Assembly: GCA_027311485.1 (NCBI GenBank)
Contig: DAICYU010000071.1
Coordinates: forward strand, 1-12,146
Length of the DNA: 12,146 nt
Source: Acetobacteraceae bacterium
GTDB lineage: Bacteria; Pseudomonadota; Alphaproteobacteria; Acetobacterales; Acetobacteraceae
Direction of reading: 5' to 3'
The position numbers and the translations under genes were made by a program. Below are positions 11,768 through 12,146 of this stretch, in pieces. Every line of letters begins with the position of its first letter. Position 1 is the first letter of the stretch. The notes beneath the pieces are model-generated. The model had not been told where the DNA came from, did no database searches, and saw nothing but the letters and a program-made list of their open reading frames with translations.

Positions 11768-12146
11768 TCAGTCCCCCGTCGCGTTTGTCCCCGTCCCGTC
11801 ATCAGTCGTGGTGCCGTCCGAATTGTCCTGAGTCGTATAAAGCGGCGTGTCCGTATCGGACGCCGCGGCCTGATTGCGCTTGGGCAACTGGAACTCGGTC
11901 GTTGGGGGGAAAAAATCCATCGGCGCCGATGATGCGCCAGCGGTTTCAGCACCCGGCATAACAGGGTCCGGCGTCCCCGGTGCAGGCATGCCAAGATCCG
12001 GTGACGGCGCGGCCGGCGTCATGGCGCCGCCCGTCGCAGTTTCACCGCCGCCCGCCGGCGCCTTGCTACTGAACGGCTTCTGCTGCGGCACCTCCGCCCC
12101 GCGCGTGCCAAAGGTTGGCAGACCGAAGTTCTTGTCCGGATGCTCC
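11768..12146 (-). CDS. C-terminal part of a Pro/Ala/Thr-rich protein, unrecognised
   Basis: The open frame continues to the right window edge without a stop, so only the last 125 residues are visible and the true start lies outside. Just inside the edge it reads EHPDKNFGLPTFGTRGAE, then a low-complexity Pro/Ala/Gly segment, the more ordered SSAPMDFFPPTTEFQLPKRNQAA, and an acidic Thr/Asp/Gly tail ending NATGD. An internal GTG at 12091 could be called as a start, but coding character continues upstream of it, so a partial gene is more likely. The tail composition suits an exported or envelope-linked flexible region; no signal sequence is visible here to prove it. Function unknown. Confidence 0.68.
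   Translation of the reverse strand, partial: EHPDKNFGLPTFGTRGAEVPQQKPFSSKAPAGGGETATGGAMTPAAPSPDLGMPAPGTPDPVMPGAETAGASSAPMDFFPPTTEFQLPKRNQAAASDTDTPLYTTQDNSDGTTTDDGTGTNATGD

Noticed and set aside
11674..11994. Minus-strand open frame containing RVKGIEPSYAAWEAAVLPLNYTR
   Set aside because: This peptide is the reverse strand of the tRNA-Gly gene, a well-known false protein; the plus-strand counterpart (SSMVERQLPKLHTRVRFPSPAP) is equally an artefact.

Overview
The window reads as ordinary chromosome from a GC-rich alphaproteobacterium. The signs are strong G/C preference at third codon positions, a SAM-II-type riboswitch in front of metZ, the metZ–apaG neighbourhood and an MmyB-type regulator. 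Rhodospirillales/Acetobacteraceae would fit, but no taxonomic marker here proves it. I see no transposase, phage gene, CRISPR array or rRNA.

Layout, left to right. The 5' end of a DUF3429-like membrane protein gene (minus, cut by the window edge) diverges from a CNNM/CBS-domain (CorC/HlyC) transporter gene. That gene is followed one base later by a HAD-IIIA phosphatase of the GmhB type with a degenerate nucleotidyltransferase-like N-terminal domain. Next comes a small envelope cluster on the plus strand: a secreted cysteine-containing protein, a glycine-zipper lipoprotein with a PQGY repeat tail, and a second, shorter glycine-zipper lipoprotein. Convergent to it lies a minus-strand CoA-transferase (CaiB/BaiF) gene coupled by an ATGA overlap to a YfcG-like glutathione transferase. 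Upstream of that pair is an HTH/MmyB regulator divergent from an NTF2/SnoaL-like gene. Their shared intergenic region carries two near-identical dyads in inverted orientation, which are the best operator candidates in the window.

The next block is on the minus strand: metZ (O-succinylhomoserine sulfhydrylase), apaG and folE. metZ has a recognisable control region: a sigma70-like promoter, then a SAM-II-type pseudoknot riboswitch, then a leader and the start codon. A 36-bp tandem repeat overlaps and precedes the promoter, and an unidentified 194-residue protein gene diverges from it.

The right end holds tRNA-Gly(CCC), whose predicted -35 box lies inside a 16-bp triplicate repeat. It is followed by the convergent C-terminal part of a Pro/Ala/Thr-rich protein that runs off the window; its stop codon is two bases from the tRNA CCA end.

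Most genes are housekeeping. I did not find a clearly new multi-gene system. The observations most worth testing are the twin operators of the MmyB-type regulator, the pseudo-nucleotidyltransferase/phosphatase fusion, the metZ control region with its repeats, the repeat-embedded tRNA promoter, and the CoA-transferase/GST pair.
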